The notes below the pieces were generated by a model. It was not told where the DNA came from, did no database searches, and saw nothing but the letters and a program-made list of their open reading frames with translations. Positions 25,343 to 52,300 of a stretch of DNA of 64,000 nt are shown here, piece after piece (the first letter of the stretch is position 1; every line of letters begins with the position of its first letter). Source of the stretch: Euglena gracilis (taxonomy: Eukaryota; Euglenida; Euglenophyceae; Euglenales); contig CP154956.1 in the NCBI GenBank assembly GCA_039621445.1, positions 14,310,166 through 14,374,165 of the forward strand, in the 5' to 3' direction. A program made the translations under genes and the position numbers.

Positions 25343-25597
25343 AATAGATGTAATTTTGGAATTCTTTCTTGCACACATTCTTTTTGAATTTTACAAACAT
25401 GTACAGAAAATGCTGTTGAACTTCGGCAACACCGACCAAGCCTCTTTTCAGTCAGAAGACCCCCCCCCCCAGCCCCAGATCAGTGATTTGAGGTGGGGGG
25501 GATTGCTGGGCTGACCGTGCCCAAATCCAATGTTTATTTGCAAGCAAAAAAATTCTTTTTTGGAAAACTCCGCCACAGCCCTCAAAACCCCAGTCCC
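25343..25597. repeat. Duplicated segment, copy 1
   Basis: About 255 bases nearly identical to 59911-60164 in the same orientation, from ATAGATGTAA(A)TTTTGGAATT to AAAACCCCAGTCCCG. Differences are mainly homopolymer lengths. Confidence 0.9.
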
Positions 25598-25639
25598 GTT
25601 CATCGTCGCAAACACCATTTCAAGGCGTTGATGGGGCGG

Positions 25640-25830
25640 TTGGGAGGGGCTGTGCTGCAACGCCGACCGCGCCCTCGGCCCCCGCCTGCGCAGGAGGAGG
25701 TAGAGGGCCGCCGAGCTGACCAGCAGCGCCGCGACGGCGCCGCCACACAGCGCGCCAGCGCGCCGCCGGTCCCCGGCTGGCGTTGCCGCGGGGCTCGTGG
25801 GGGTGTCGGCGGCAGGCGGCCGGCGACGCC
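25640..25830 (-). CDS. Candidate exon with one transmembrane helix
   Basis: GC-rich minus-strand stretch reading RRRAGALCGGAVAALLVSSA then ALYLLLRRRGPRARS, a single hydrophobic helix with a basic edge. It lies 1.6 kb downstream of copy B's stop. It resembles a last helix of TPT proteins but equally any membrane anchor. Confidence 0.3.
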
Positions 25831-25904
25831 CCCCCCCGCCCGCTTTTGAAACCCCCAACCACACAATTCTTTACCGACCCCGGGGGGGGGGGGGAGAGGG
25901 GGGT

Positions 25905-26275
25905 ACTTCCACTCTTCCAAAAACCAGTCACTCACTTTTTTTTTCTGAAAACAAGTCAGTCACTACGGGGGGTCGGCCACTCTGGAAACCAAGGGAAATT
26001 TGACCGCAAACGTGGAAAACAGTGGAAAACGCAAAAAAAATAAATTGGGAACGTGGAAAAAAGGCCAATTTAAAAATCTTTTCGCGCCTTTGGCTGCCGG
26101 GTGACTTTTGCGTATTTTTGCCACCCCCCCCCCCTGGAGGGGTTCCGGGCCAAAAACCAGTCAGCCACTCTGAAAAAACACCCCCCCCCGGGGGGGTCGA
26201 CCAGTGACTTGATGATGGTATGCCCACCGCAGGGCAGGACGGGAAGGCCTGGTGGGGGGGGGTCGATCTTCCCCC
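25905..26275. repeat. CCAGTCACTC-type repeat element
   Basis: CCAGTCACTCAC and AGTCAGTCAC...GGCCACTCTGG at the left, and CCAGTCAGCCACTCTG ... GTCGACCAGTGACTTG at the right, around a core with TTCGCGCC (about 26080). Confidence 0.65.
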
Positions 26276-27450
26276 CCACCACAGCATTCTCACCAATTTT
26301 GTGAAAACGGGGATTTTGATTTTTTGATTCGATTTTGATTTGGAAAATGAACCCAAATTACATGATTTTTTGATGGAAAACTGCATTTTTTCACAAAAAA
26401 AAACCTCATAAATTCAGGTTCAAAAATTGGTAATGTTTAAGAGGGGGGTGAAAGAAAATGGGAAAAAATAAGGACAAAAAAAATGGACCAAAATTTCTGG
26501 CACAATCAGATATTACTGAAAATTTTCTGTTGGAAATTTTTGGGATTGTCAATAACATTTTTTGCTTCAAAACCCCTCAAAATCAAAATTTTGAGAAAAT
26601 GTTGAAATTTTGGAGGGTGTGAAAAAATGGGGTTTGGGGGGTTTTGGGGGGGGATCTCCTATATGGATCCCAAAATGGGTCCAAATTACACCCGGCACCG
26701 GGAAAAATTATCGGGGTCCAAAAACTGGTGCCACCTGAACAACAGAAAGAGGTGGTGAGGGTCAACCCCCCACCCTCCATGCAGGGGGTGGGGGGGGGGG
26801 TGGTCGACCCCTCCCACCTCCCACCCTGGCTGTTTGGCTGAATCCCGTTCTGTCCTGCCCCACCCCTGCGGGCATTTCCAATCCCACACATAAATCTTTT
26901 GGGGGGCAGATTTGCCCCAAAAAGCTATTATGTCTAATCCCCCCCCCCCGAGCAGAAGCCCCCCCCTCGGTTTTCGCCCAACGATCTGAATAGTCCCCCC
27001 CCCCCCCGAATAGAAGGCCTCTCCCCGTGGATTGTCGGTCAATTGGGACGGAAAGGCAAGGGTGGAAGGCTGCAGCCATTGGTGCATTGGATAGCCCTTG
27101 CATCCACAAGAGTAACCTTTTGCAGCAAATTTGACATGGCTGGGAAAGGTAAGACATGTAGACACACAAAGAATTATTTTCGATAAATGCTCGGACTCCC
27201 TGGTTTTGGACCACGTTTCCGAATAACCCCCCCCTCCCCGCCGCCCCGAATGGAAGCCCCCCCCCCCTCGGTTTTCAACCAACGTTCCGAATAGTGGCCC
27301 CGGGGGCTTCTATTCGGAGGGGGGGTTACGGAGTTCGGGTGTGGAGGGAGAGCGGGTCCAGGGAGTCCTTGCACTTCACCCCTTTCACCCCTGAACAACC
27401 ACAGACAGCACAGTCACCTGCACATGCCCGTGCTACCCACCGCATGGAAG
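26276..27450. other. No gene recognised; poly-C/poly-G sequence
   Basis: Downstream flank of copy B. Repeats the motif CCCCCGAATAGAAG(G)CC with TCGGTTTTC(A/G)(A/C)CCAACG(A/T)TC (about 26935-27010 and 27225-27330). Confidence 0.5.
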
Positions 27451-41535
<14,085 letters not shown>

Positions 41536-41597
41536 GAGGTGCCGGAACGCTGGCAGTCTGGGTGGAGTGCATTGGGTTGAAATGTGCATTGGATGTA

Positions 41598-41605
41598 GGT
41601 GTGTG

Positions 41606-41702
<97 letters not shown>

Positions 41703-41708
41703 GCGCGC

Positions 41709-41760
<52 letters not shown>
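41598..41760. repeat. (GTGC)n then (GT)n microsatellite
   Basis: About 25 GTGC units followed by about 23 GT units, immediately upstream of copy B TM1. Confidence 0.98.
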
Positions 41761-43394
41761 CTGAAGTTTGTATGCACGCCCTCAGACATGACCCACGTGC
41801 GTGCACACAGAGTTTCACCTTGCGTGCGTTTGCGCAATCACCAATAAAACTCCGGTACTACTGGAAACCCTTGACTTCATATGCACGCACACATGAATAA
41901 TTTATGCACCTTGACTGCGCAGGCATGCATATGCATGCAGAAACACACAATGTCTGCACACAGGGCAGAGGTCGATAAAAGGGCAGGTGGGGTGGTCCTG
42001 TCCAGGAAGGGGGGGGTGAGGTACACCCCCTGCTGTTTTGGGCACTTTTTGGCAAAAATATTCAAAGATGCACAAAAATATTTTCGGCACAAAATGCCAG
42101 AAGGAAAAATCTGAACTTTTTGGGGATCCCCTGGTGTATGTGGGAAGCCTGAGGGGAGGGTGTTGAATCCAGACTTTCCCTCCCAACACGGAGGGGCACT
42201 CCCGTCCTTCCTTGAAACCGAAGGGGGCCAGGAAAATTTCTGGTTTTGTGGATGGGAAAAGGCAGGATGCCATGCCAAAATTGTTGAAAACCCCCTCATT
42301 TTTATTTGAAAATAAAATCAAAAAAAATGCTCGCTTTTAAAAAAAAATTGCGGAAAACACCAACAACACCAAAAAAAAACGTACTATATGCTCAAAAAGT
42401 GAGAGAAAGGGGCATTTTCACTAATCATATTTCAAGAATTATGGAACCTGCCATGGAGGGGGTGGGGGTCAGGACACCCCCCCCCAACATCTGAGGGGGT
42501 GGTCTGGATCCCTCCCCACCAACTTTCCCCACCGGTGTCGGGGCCAGGGTACCAAATGAGCAGGGACGGGGGGGTCTGCACCCATCTCCCTCCTGGAGGG
42601 GGGGGGGGGGCGGACCCCTCCCCCTGTGCAAAAAAAATTCCGGCGCGAAGCGCTGGAAATTTTCTGGGTCTTGAAAAAAAGTCCAAAAATTGTCTTCTCG
42701 CACACTTTTTGAAAAATCAGCCAATCATTACACCAAAAACTTTCATCTTCCCCGGAGCCAAATGCCAGAGGGATTCTTTGGTTCCCAGGGGTCCGGACCC
42801 CCCCAGTCTGAAGGGGAAGGGGGGGGATGGTCTGTACTCTCCTCCCCCTAGAGGTCTGACCCTGCCCACCCCCCAAAACCAACCTTAATTTACTCACTTA
42901 ATTCACTTAACACACTCCTTAGATCGAACCCTGGAACAGGTGCAACAGCCAGCCGTCTCTTTCAGACCCCGAGGGGAGGGGAGTTCCCCTGCCTGGCACA
43001 AGACCCCCCGGGGGGCATTTCCCAAAAGTTCTCTGGCGCTTTGCGCCCAAACACCTGCCGGGTGGGAAAAAAAGCCCGGTGGCACCTCAAAATCAGCCGG
43101 GTGGGCAGGGCTTTACGGGAAGGCCTGGTGGGGAGGGGGTCGGACCGCCCCCCCCACCATGGCACCCCCAAATAACCATCCTTCACCGCCGAAAGCGTCG
43201 AAGGAAAAAATGACCTGGAAAATCGGCCCCAGAAATACAGCAAGACCTGGTGGGGGGGGGGTCGGACACCCCCCACCGCCTTGATGGGGTGGGGGATGGT
43301 CGACCCCCCCACCCACCACCCACAGCGTTGTGAGTATTCACGTACAGCCCGGGGGTTGGGAGCAAAAGAGCGCCAGCCTCGCCGGGGGCCCCCC
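41761..43394. other. Spacer with hairpin-family remnants
   Basis: Cores GGCGCGAAGCGC at 42642-42653 and GGCGCTTTGCGCC at 43036-43048 among G/C runs. No exon seen. Confidence 0.5.
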
Positions 43395-43499
43395 CTTCTC
43401 CTCGCCCTCCCGCTTCCAGTCCTTCGGGTCGTACACGAGCGGCCGCTGCTCCGGAGCCACGCAGGCCATTGGGCTGGTGGTGGCGTCCCTCGGCTTCAT
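43395..43499 (-). CDS. Candidate first coding exon with Met start (MKPRDATTSPMACVAPEQRP...)
   Basis: GC-rich open segment starting at an ATG (complement of 43497-43499) and reading a charged peptide that includes VYDPKDWKREGEEKGG. It lies 2 kb upstream of copy B TM1 on the same strand, where a cytosolic N terminus would be expected. No clear GT donor follows, and I found no homologue upstream of copy A, so the link to copy B is a guess. Confidence 0.35.
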
Positions 43500-43953
43500 G
43501 GGGTTGGGCTGCCGGCCGCCATCTGTGCAGTGGAAGCAAACCAACCCCAGAGGTGGTCTGGTGTGCGGTCACATGCGCTGAAGGTCATCCAGCGCACGAG
43601 GAATTAAAAGAAATTTGTCCTTCCTTTGTGCTCCACAGACAACCCATCGTTTGAGTTATGCCTGTGCGCGTGTGTGCCTCATTCCCTCTCTCCGCTCCCG
43701 ATTCATCTCTTCCTTTCTCTTTCCCTGCTTGCCTGCTTGTGTTCCGAGGTTGCGTGCTGTACTGATTGGAGTCTGTTGGATGTCATAAGAGATGTTTCAG
43801 TGTTTTTTGTGTTCTGTTTCCGACGTGTCCCTGGAGCACGCTTGATATTGGTCTGACTGTTCACAATGTGGCGTAAAACTGATGGCAGGCAAAGCTCTTC
43901 TTTTCCCAGGAAAAGACCCACTTTTGTTGTTATCTTTCGTTTTGTGGACCAAC

Positions 43954-43954
<1 letters not shown>

Positions 43955-43986
<32 letters not shown>

Positions 43987-44075
43987 CACACACACGTGCG
44001 CACGCACACACACACACACACTTATGCACACACACACACATGCACAAACACACACCACACCCACACCCACAAACG

Positions 44076-44110
<35 letters not shown>

Positions 44111-44161
44111 ATGCACACACACATGCACAAACACACACCACACCCACACCCACAAACGCAC

Positions 44162-44196
<35 letters not shown>

Positions 44197-44205
44197 CACC
44201 AATCG
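43955..44205. repeat. (CA)n compound microsatellite with 85-bp higher-order unit
   Basis: CA arrays interspersed with ACTTATGCACAC...CCACACCCACACCCACAAACG, which occurs twice in tandem. Confidence 0.93.
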
Positions 44206-44354
44206 TTGGCACAACACAAACAATGTATTGGCCCTCAAAAACCGCTAAAAAAACAATTCTGTAACAGGAATATTTTTTCACTTTGGGGGTGTTTCGTCCG
44301 AACTCATTTGGCAGGTGCTGCGGACAACAAAGTTTATCCGTTTATCCAACACCA

Positions 44355-44381
44355 GGTGTGTGCGTGCGCGCACGCACGTTT

Positions 44382-44420
<39 letters not shown>

Positions 44421-44528
44421 CGTGTGTGTGGATGGGTAGGTGGGTTGGTGGGTGGGTGTGGGTGGAGGTGTGGGTGGATGGGTGGGTGGGTGTGGGTGGA
44501 TGGGTGTGGGTGGGTGGGTGGTGATGGT
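44355..44528. repeat. GT/GTGG microsatellite
   Basis: (GT)n, (GC)n and GGTGGGTGG units. Confidence 0.93.
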
Positions 44529-44980
44529 TTCACATTTTCCCACAAAGTGACCAGTCCCTTTTTCAAGTTCCAGGCAAAGTGGGTTGCACACACCGGGTTG
44601 CGCAGCCTCATCCCTTCGAAGCCAAGCCAACCCACGGGGCGCAGGAGCAATTGTCAATCAGACTCGTTGTACCCAGGCAGAAGTGTGGAAGGGCGACGAA
44701 CATCGGTGCGCCGCGGCCGGCCGGGGAACAGGTGCACGGCCGCGGGTCCGCCGTCGGTGGGACAGCAGAGATGCAGGGGGGCAGGCAGGCGGGGTCAGGC
44801 GGGGGTGAGGGCGGGAGGGGTGCCAACGGCTGGCAGAAGCGGTGCGGGCGACCCGGGGGGCGCCTCCGGGTAGCGGGAGGCGCGCTGGGGTGGTGGGCGG
44901 AGCGGAGTGGGCCCGGGTGAATGGCCGGCGAAGCTGTGCCCGGGGGGGTGGCAGACCACCCGCCCCGAACATACCAACCC
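44529..44980. other. GC-rich block, no confident exon
   Basis: 44680-44940 is GC-rich and open on both strands; no splice borders with supporting homology were found. Confidence 0.4.
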
Positions 44981-44984
44981 CGGG

Positions 44985-45285
44985 GGGGGGGGGTCACTCC
45001 ACTCTTCGAAAAACCAGTCACTCACTTTTGGGGGGGGGACCAGTCAGTCACTACCCCCCGGGGGGTTGGCCACTCTGGAATCCAAAGATAACTTGACCCA
45101 CTGACCCAAACATGAAGGGCCAAAAAAAATTACCAGCGCCTTCGGCGCCGGGTCACTTAAGTTGTTTTTTTGCCGACCCCCCCCCTGGGCGGGGAGGGGT
45201 CCGGGCCAAGACCAACCAGTCACTCTGAAAAAACCAGTCAACCACCCCCTTGGGGGGGGGGGGGGGGTCGGCCAGTGACTAAGTG
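44985..45285. repeat. CCAGTCACTC-type repeat element
   Basis: AACCAGTCACTCAC, CCAGTCAGTCACTACCCCC, GGCCACTCTGG at the left; CCAACCAGTCACTCTG, CCAGTCAACCACC and GGCCAGTGACTAAG at the right; core GCGCCTTCGGCGC at 45136-45148. Confidence 0.72.
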
Positions 45286-45339
45286 GTTGCATGGCCCCCG
45301 AATGTGTTTCACTGCAAAATTCAGCCCAAAACGATCCTC

Positions 45340-45545
45340 AGGTCAAAAAAAATATATATTTGTAATTTTATAAAAAAAATTAATAAATAAAATTTGTATT
45401 ATATATTATAAAAAATAACAACCCCCGATCTGATAATAAAATTTAATTATGAAAATTACATATAATAATTTATTGTATTTAATCATATTTATTATTTATT
45501 CAATAACTTATAATATATATTATAAAAAATAACAACCACTGTTCC
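45340..45545. other. AT-rich tract
   Basis: More than 85% A+T, containing the direct repeat TATATATTATAAAAAATAACA twice; no gene. Confidence 0.7.
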
Positions 45546-45816
45546 TGGCACACTCAACAAAAAATCCCTCAGAAAAATAGGCAACAACATTCGACATGTT
45601 TCGGTGAAACCAGGGGGGAAATCAAGGGGAAACTGATTTCTGGTGACCTTGAATTCGCCCATCTTCCCAGGACATCAAAAATACCTTTTGGACTTTTTTT
45701 TTTGAACTTTCCTTGTTCGAGCCCCAAAAAGTTGGCCAGCCCTTTGGCCTAAGGGCGGTCCTCAGTGGGTGGTCCTCGAGAACCTTTCCACAGTGAAAGA
45801 CACGCAGTGGGCAAAC

Positions 45817-45817
<1 letters not shown>

Positions 45818-45901
<84 letters not shown>

Positions 45902-45930
45902 CGGCAACAGCAACAACAACAGCAACAACC
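45818..45930. repeat. (CAA)n trinucleotide repeat
   Basis: About 30 CAA units with a few CGG/CAG interruptions, then a CCCA-rich tail. Confidence 0.97.
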
Positions 45931-46570
45931 ACAACGCACACACCCACACACACCCACCCACCCACCCACCCACACACACACACCATACACCAAAAACCAA
46001 ACGATGGCTGGTCCGATGGCGGGAACAGCTTCAAACGCAACGATCCACGGAAGGACAGGAAAGATAGGGGTCCACTTTTGCATATTATCGGGGAAAATAA
46101 TCACGAATCACAAAATGCACATCTAAGGTGCGGGGCGGGAACCCCCATAACTTGCAGGCTTGGTGCCAGACCGCCACAGCTGGGAAGACAGCAGTGCAGT
46201 GCAAGCCAATGGCTGCCTGGCCCATATTGGGCACCTGGCATTGATGCCACATTAACCAATCCAAGATCCCGGATAAATGTCACATTTTAGGGGCACGTGT
46301 AATATTCAGGCAGGGTTGTTTTATCAACTGGCAAATGAGAATTCAGAGCATCCTGTGGCAGTCAATGTGTGTAGGGGTGATGGGCCTCACTTTTTTTTGA
46401 GCCTCATTTCACACTTGGGCTGTGTCCCAAAGATACACTTATGGTGACTGGAACGTCTTTGTCACTTGGGTCATGAATCATGCGTGCAACGGCAAGGGGG
46501 GGAAAAAGAGCGGAAAGACAGCACTGCTGCGGCTGCGGCGCACACAAGCCGAGGGAGGGCCGCCGCCGGC

Positions 46571-46737
46571 TCAGTACGTCATGAAGAACGAGCAGGCCGT
46601 CTGCAGCGTGGACGTCTCCTGCTGCCGCCCGTTGACGTGGGCCACCGGCAGACCCCGGCGTGACCCCGCGTGACGTCGCCAATTCAAAGAATTTTGGTGA
46701 TCCGCGCGGTGAGCCAAAATGGTTTCGTGTACGAGAC
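46571..46737 (-). CDS. SIR2 gene probable last exon (stop at 46571)
   Basis: Open after a GCAG acceptor (46738-46740); ends PVAHVNGRQQETSTLQTACS-FFMTY-stop. The GC-rich, codon-like composition and strand support coding. The large AT-rich gap to the previous exon (2.3 kb) means an intermediate exon could be missed. Confidence 0.55.
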
Positions 46738-49329
46738 CTGCATCGATCAGGGCCTCAACTCGGCAGGTAAACTGCGGGGTCAAAACCTGGAAAATGGGCC
46801 GGAGAAAACTCAGAGAAAATAGTCTCGGGAGATTTGCGAAGAGCTGTGGAGAAGCTCTTGAAAATAATAAATGATTGTGCATACTTTCAACAAAAAAGAT
46901 GGTTTTCCCCATATAGCAAAAATTTCGGTGAAAAACACCACACAACTCTCCAACAGCAAGGCTTCAATATGTTCTTCGCCTAATGGATCTCTTTGGTTAA
47001 ACTGAGTCTGAATAATGATAAAGATCAAAAAAACATTTTTTAACTCTCGCTAACTGGAACTTTATTAATGGGGTAAATTTGACGACAAAAATGTAAAAGG
47101 AAAAATTGAGCAATGCATAATATCTTACGTCATTGATTGAAAGTACCTTCAATTAATGGCACCGACATCACACGTGGCTTTTGCCATTGGTTTATTTTTC
47201 ACACCTTCACTTGAGAGCAACTCAGAGCAACCAGGATTTCTCTCACACCCGCTATCTGAGAACCCCCACGCGACGCAGAGTTCAGGCTCCGCCCTTGTTT
47301 GTCTTCCAACAACATCCGGTTTCTGATTCGCCTCAGGTGGGACAGGCTGAATCAGCGCCAGGTCAAAATGGCGGTAGTTAGGGGGGACTTTACCCCTCCT
47401 CCACAGGGTGAGTTCCAGGTGCCTTGGAGTGCCCGCCCAGACAGCCACCCTCCCCCCCCCCAATGGTGTGGTGAACCTTGCATTAACCCTCAGCGTGCCT
47501 CGAGCCCTCCGAGTGAAAAAATTAAGATGTCCTGGCGGCCAAATGAGCCCGTTGAACCCCCAAGCAAACGCCCGCATTCGATCAAAGGAATCCCTTCATC
47601 GGACATATACGTGTCGGGCCCTGGCCAGGGACAAGGTGTGGAACGGCGGGATCGGCCATCTGGAGGCCTCGATCCCCTTAGCCTTCAGGCGCTGCGGGAA
47701 ACGGAGGGAAAGCAATCCTTTGCCCTCCCCCAGTCAAGACCGGGGCACAAAACCAATCCCCCGGGAAATCTGTGTGGTGTGGGTATCTGCAGGCATCCCC
47801 CCCCACACACACATACACACATACACACATACACACATACACACATACACACACATACACACACACATGGACATATGTATTAATATATAATATAATATAT
47901 ATACATATATATATATAATATAATATATATAATATGATATATATAATATGATATATATAATATGATATATATATATACCAAATAAAATGGTGATGGGGTC
48001 AGGGGTTTTTTAAAGACCGGGGGGGGGAGGGGGGGGTCACCCCCCACCCACCCCCCCCCCCGGGGGTGCCCCCCCGGGGCGGGGGAGGGGGTCCCGGGGG
48101 ACCCACAAAAAATGGCCGAAAAATCGTGAAAAGTGCTAAAAATAGAATTTTTTCGGCGCCTGCGGCGCCGAAAAGTATATCCCACCCCCCTCCGGGGGGG
48201 ACCCCCCCGGGGGGGGGAGGGGGTCCGGCGGACCCACCCACACTAACCCCCCCTCCCCCCCCCCGGGGGCACAACTTAAAAAAATCCCTGGATGGGGTAT
48301 GGTGCAGGCATCCCATAGCACAAGACTATTTTTTACCGACCCCCCCCCCGGGGTCGGTAAAAAAAGATGTCTGTCCCCTCCCGCCAGCCGCTTTCTCGCC
48401 AGCTGGAAAAAACTCGGGTGCTTCTCTCTAGGTGTCTGCCGCCCATGCAAATTTTCCCTTCTTGAAAATAGCCAGCTTTGGGCCTGTGTCGCCTTCGGGC
48501 CTTCAGCGCTGGGGGGTCTGTTGGAGCATTATGCATTATCCACCCCAAAAACTCGACCCCAGGGAGGGGGGCTACCCTGCTTGCCCACCCATAGAACCCC
48601 CAGGGGGTGCAAACGTCCTTCAAAAACAGCCTCAAAAACAGCCTGGGAGGGGAGCTGCGATGGGTTTTAAAGCCCGCTGCCAGGAGAGTTGCCAGAGGCG
48701 TTGGCAGGAAGCAGACGTGACGCCCACAACTTGTTTGTTTGTTTGGTGACCTTCACGACGCTAGTTTTATGACTGGATGATGCAGCCGCATCTACTGCCG
48801 AAAAATTTCTTCTCCGTTTCTATGTCGGTAAGGCAACCCCCCTCCAGCCGACCGTAAGATCTCGATGGGGGAATGTGCGGTATGATAAAAGTACTACGAG
48901 ATCAATTTTACCGGGATTTTAATACTATACACAATAATAAGTGCAACCTCACAATATGGTAATATGGATACATTTTCATTTCATCATCTTCATTAGAATC
49001 ACAACAACAACAACAAAAGCAACAACAACAACACAGGCACATCAACAAAGCAACAATATCGGCTGGCATGTCAGCGTTGACAATGTCAGACAGAACAGGG
49101 TCACCAAATGGCACCTCCAACGTCTCGTTGAATTCTGGGTAGTTGCTGGTCTTGAAGAAGCCTCGGCCGCGGAACACCACCGGCAGGTTGGTGGACTTGG
49201 AGGACACCGGCTTCTGGATCTCCTCCATCACGGCCTGGACTGTGGAGTGGTACGACACCCGGCCGCAGGGCCGCGGCTGGGGCGACCCAATGGGGGGGGG
49301 GGACGCTTTGGGGCAGCTCATACGCTATT

Positions 49330-49372
<43 letters not shown>

Positions 49373-52300
49373 ACTATATTTATATATCTATTATATATCA
49401 TCTCTATATATATCTATAATCTATATCATATATATATATATATACATATACATCTATATATGTATTAAATATCCTACATACCATATATTATGTATATTCT
49501 GTATAATGTATATGTATATGTAATGTTTCATAAAATTGGCATATATATGTATATATCTGCGCATATGTATGTATGCACATATATGTATATATGCATATAT
49601 ATATACATGTATGCATATATATGTGTGTGTGTATATATGCATATATATATATGTATATACATATATAACGTATATATTTTTGTATACATATGTGCATATA
49701 TACGCATACACATATATATACATATATGTGCATATATGTATATATATACGTATATATGTGTATGTATGCATATGTACATAGATACAGGGTGGGGGCATCA
49801 CTGTGAGGTGCAGACTGGCCCCCCTGAACGGCCCCTGGGGGGGTCCAAACGAGACCCAAGTGCTTGGAAAGACCAACATATGTGTGTGTGTGTGTGCGTG
49901 TGTGTGTGTATACACCCCCACAAATAAACCCTGCTCCTTAGATGAACCTTTGGGGGGAGTCATCCGGGACCAACAATAACACGCCTGTTTAGGAAATAAA
50001 AAAACATAAATTGGCAAAATTGGTAAAATTGTTGGCAGAATTCAAACTGTTCCCCAATGAAGTCGATGGATGGCTTCGCGGGGTGTGTTTAAAAACCCAC
50101 GCGACCCTGCACAGGTGGTCCACAAGCAATACTCCGAGAACACAGCCTCGTACTTCTTCTGATTATTGCTGTCCCCTGTGTTTGAAATGTGCAGACAAAG
50201 GCATGCAGGGGAAGCAGAACTTAATCATGAATAAGCCAATTAAAAATTAGGCGAATCTGAGGCATCTGAATATCTGAATCTGAGGCATTGTGAATATCTG
50301 CCATATCCAACAATCTTTCTCTTTGGCAGACCATCTCGCACATGATAAATAACTTGTTTGGACCTTTCACAATCTGTTTCATTTATTTTGTGTGGTGTGT
50401 GTGTGTGTGTGTGTTAGGTGCACGTGTGCACATGTGCGGATATGTTTGTTTGTGTTGCATTGTATTGCGTGTGTGTGTTGTGGGGGGGTGAGGAGTAACC
50501 CCCCAAATAACAATTCAATACAAAGCAGTGGACCGATTTTTTTTCTGGCACAATGATTGGCAAGGCAACCGACAAGTAGTGGGGAGACTTAGTTGTCTGC
50601 TTTATGTCCGAGCACACACCGGTGTGGACGATTACGCGGGGTGGGTATGCCCAGTGGATGTACTCAGAATCCGAGTCGTAGAGGTGCCGGAACAGGTCGA
50701 TGTGTGCACGAAGGGAGGCCACGGGGACAGCGTCAGGATGGGAGGGTTGCTGCTGTGCACCTTGCACGCGGGTGCAAGGTGGGTACATGTGCATTGAAAA
50801 AAGCACTGCAAAAAAACGAAACAACCGAAAACTGCAAAATACTGCTAAAACTGCACGGTGCATATTTTACAGATGACCTCTGCCCACCCACTCCTCTGAT
50901 TCGGAGTGAATATTGCTTGTAATCCATTTGACCTTTTGCAAAACATTTCACGCGAAACAGGCATGCAAACAGTGTGTGAGAGCTTCAGCATGGATTCTTT
51001 TCAACAGGGGGTGGGATTACACACACAAAAGATCCACAAACGTGCACAAAAAAAGCGCAGGCATCATGGAAAGGCAAAAGATGAAGTTTACGAAAAAATG
51101 ATAAAAAGCAGCAGGTTTACGGTTAAAAAGAAAAATACGGAAATTGTAAATAAAAGGAAAATATCATTTTCGAAAATTTAACTGAAATCAAATCAAAATC
51201 GAATTTGAAAGATGCTGAAAAAAACACAACAAAAACCGGCAAATAATACTTAAAAAAATTGAAGAAATAAGAAAAAATCGCAAAAATGCGAAAGCCCCAA
51301 AAATGCGAAGAACTTTGAAAACTTGCAGGGGAAAAAAGTTAAAAAAAAATGTGCAAGGTTGTACAGGAATGCGTTGTATTGGGGGGACTGGAAAAAAAAT
51401 GACAAATATGCACCAAATGCGAAAACTGCACTGCACATCCCCCCTTTCCCCCCCCTTTTCATCAGGAAAGCCGTGGCCTCTGAGGGGTGGAGTGGTGAAA
51501 TTGGCAGCATTGATGATAATAAACGTCTTGATGCAGTTGGTCTGGGCTGTGGGGGAGATATGGAATGCCGCAAGATTCCAAGAAAACAATGCCAAGAATA
51601 TTAAATTGCAAAAAAAATTGAAGTGAATGCATCGCCTGTGTGTGCTTCGGCACTGCATGCGAAGAAAATTCGAAACGAATGAACCCCATCTGTGCCACTT
51701 TTTTACACAACTATTTTACGAAAGAAATGACACACATGGCACAATATTAGATTCCTCTGATGGGCGCCCCGATATGGGCAAATATTTTTCACACCAAGCT
51801 CCGACTTCAGCAGTGCGAGAGCGGTGATATTTGACCGCAGGGTGAAGCGCTGGAAGTGGTTCTTCAGGCCAGCGTTGCGGTGTGGCCAGGTGGGGGTCAG
51901 GCTCAAGAGTGGCCTTCTGGACACTTTAACCTTTGTCACAGCATTTGCCATTTGAATCTGAAAAAAAACTCACAATGTTTGCCCTCCCCAAGAGGCAAAC
52001 AGGCGGCGGGGACCCAGGCCTCCTGTGCGGGACGCCTCGTACAGGGGGTGGTTCTCCTGCTTGTGCAGCATTTCCGCGATGGTCTCCATCGTGTGGTCCA
52101 TCGCCTTCGTGTTCATGGCCAGGCTGTCCGCCTGTGGAGGGGGAGGCAGAGGACGGAAGGTGCCCCACCCACCCACCCACCCAGCCAGTCAGCCCGGCAT
52201 ATGGGACCGGGTGGAGACCCCCCAAAGTGGGCCGTCGGAAGCTTCCTAAGAATTGCCGGTGTTTCGTGCCCAAAGCCACACCCAGGCCTCTTGCCTGGGA

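Noticed and set aside
45820-45930. Poly-Asn/poly-Thr protein
   Set aside because: It is the (CAA)n microsatellite translated in three frames.
50620-50752. Histidine-phosphatase (PPIP5K-like) domain in the SIR2 gene's C-terminal part
   Set aside because: The HLYDSDSEYIHW stretch is only loosely reminiscent of that family's LYFTSESHIH motif, and the RHGDRT motif required upstream is not present.
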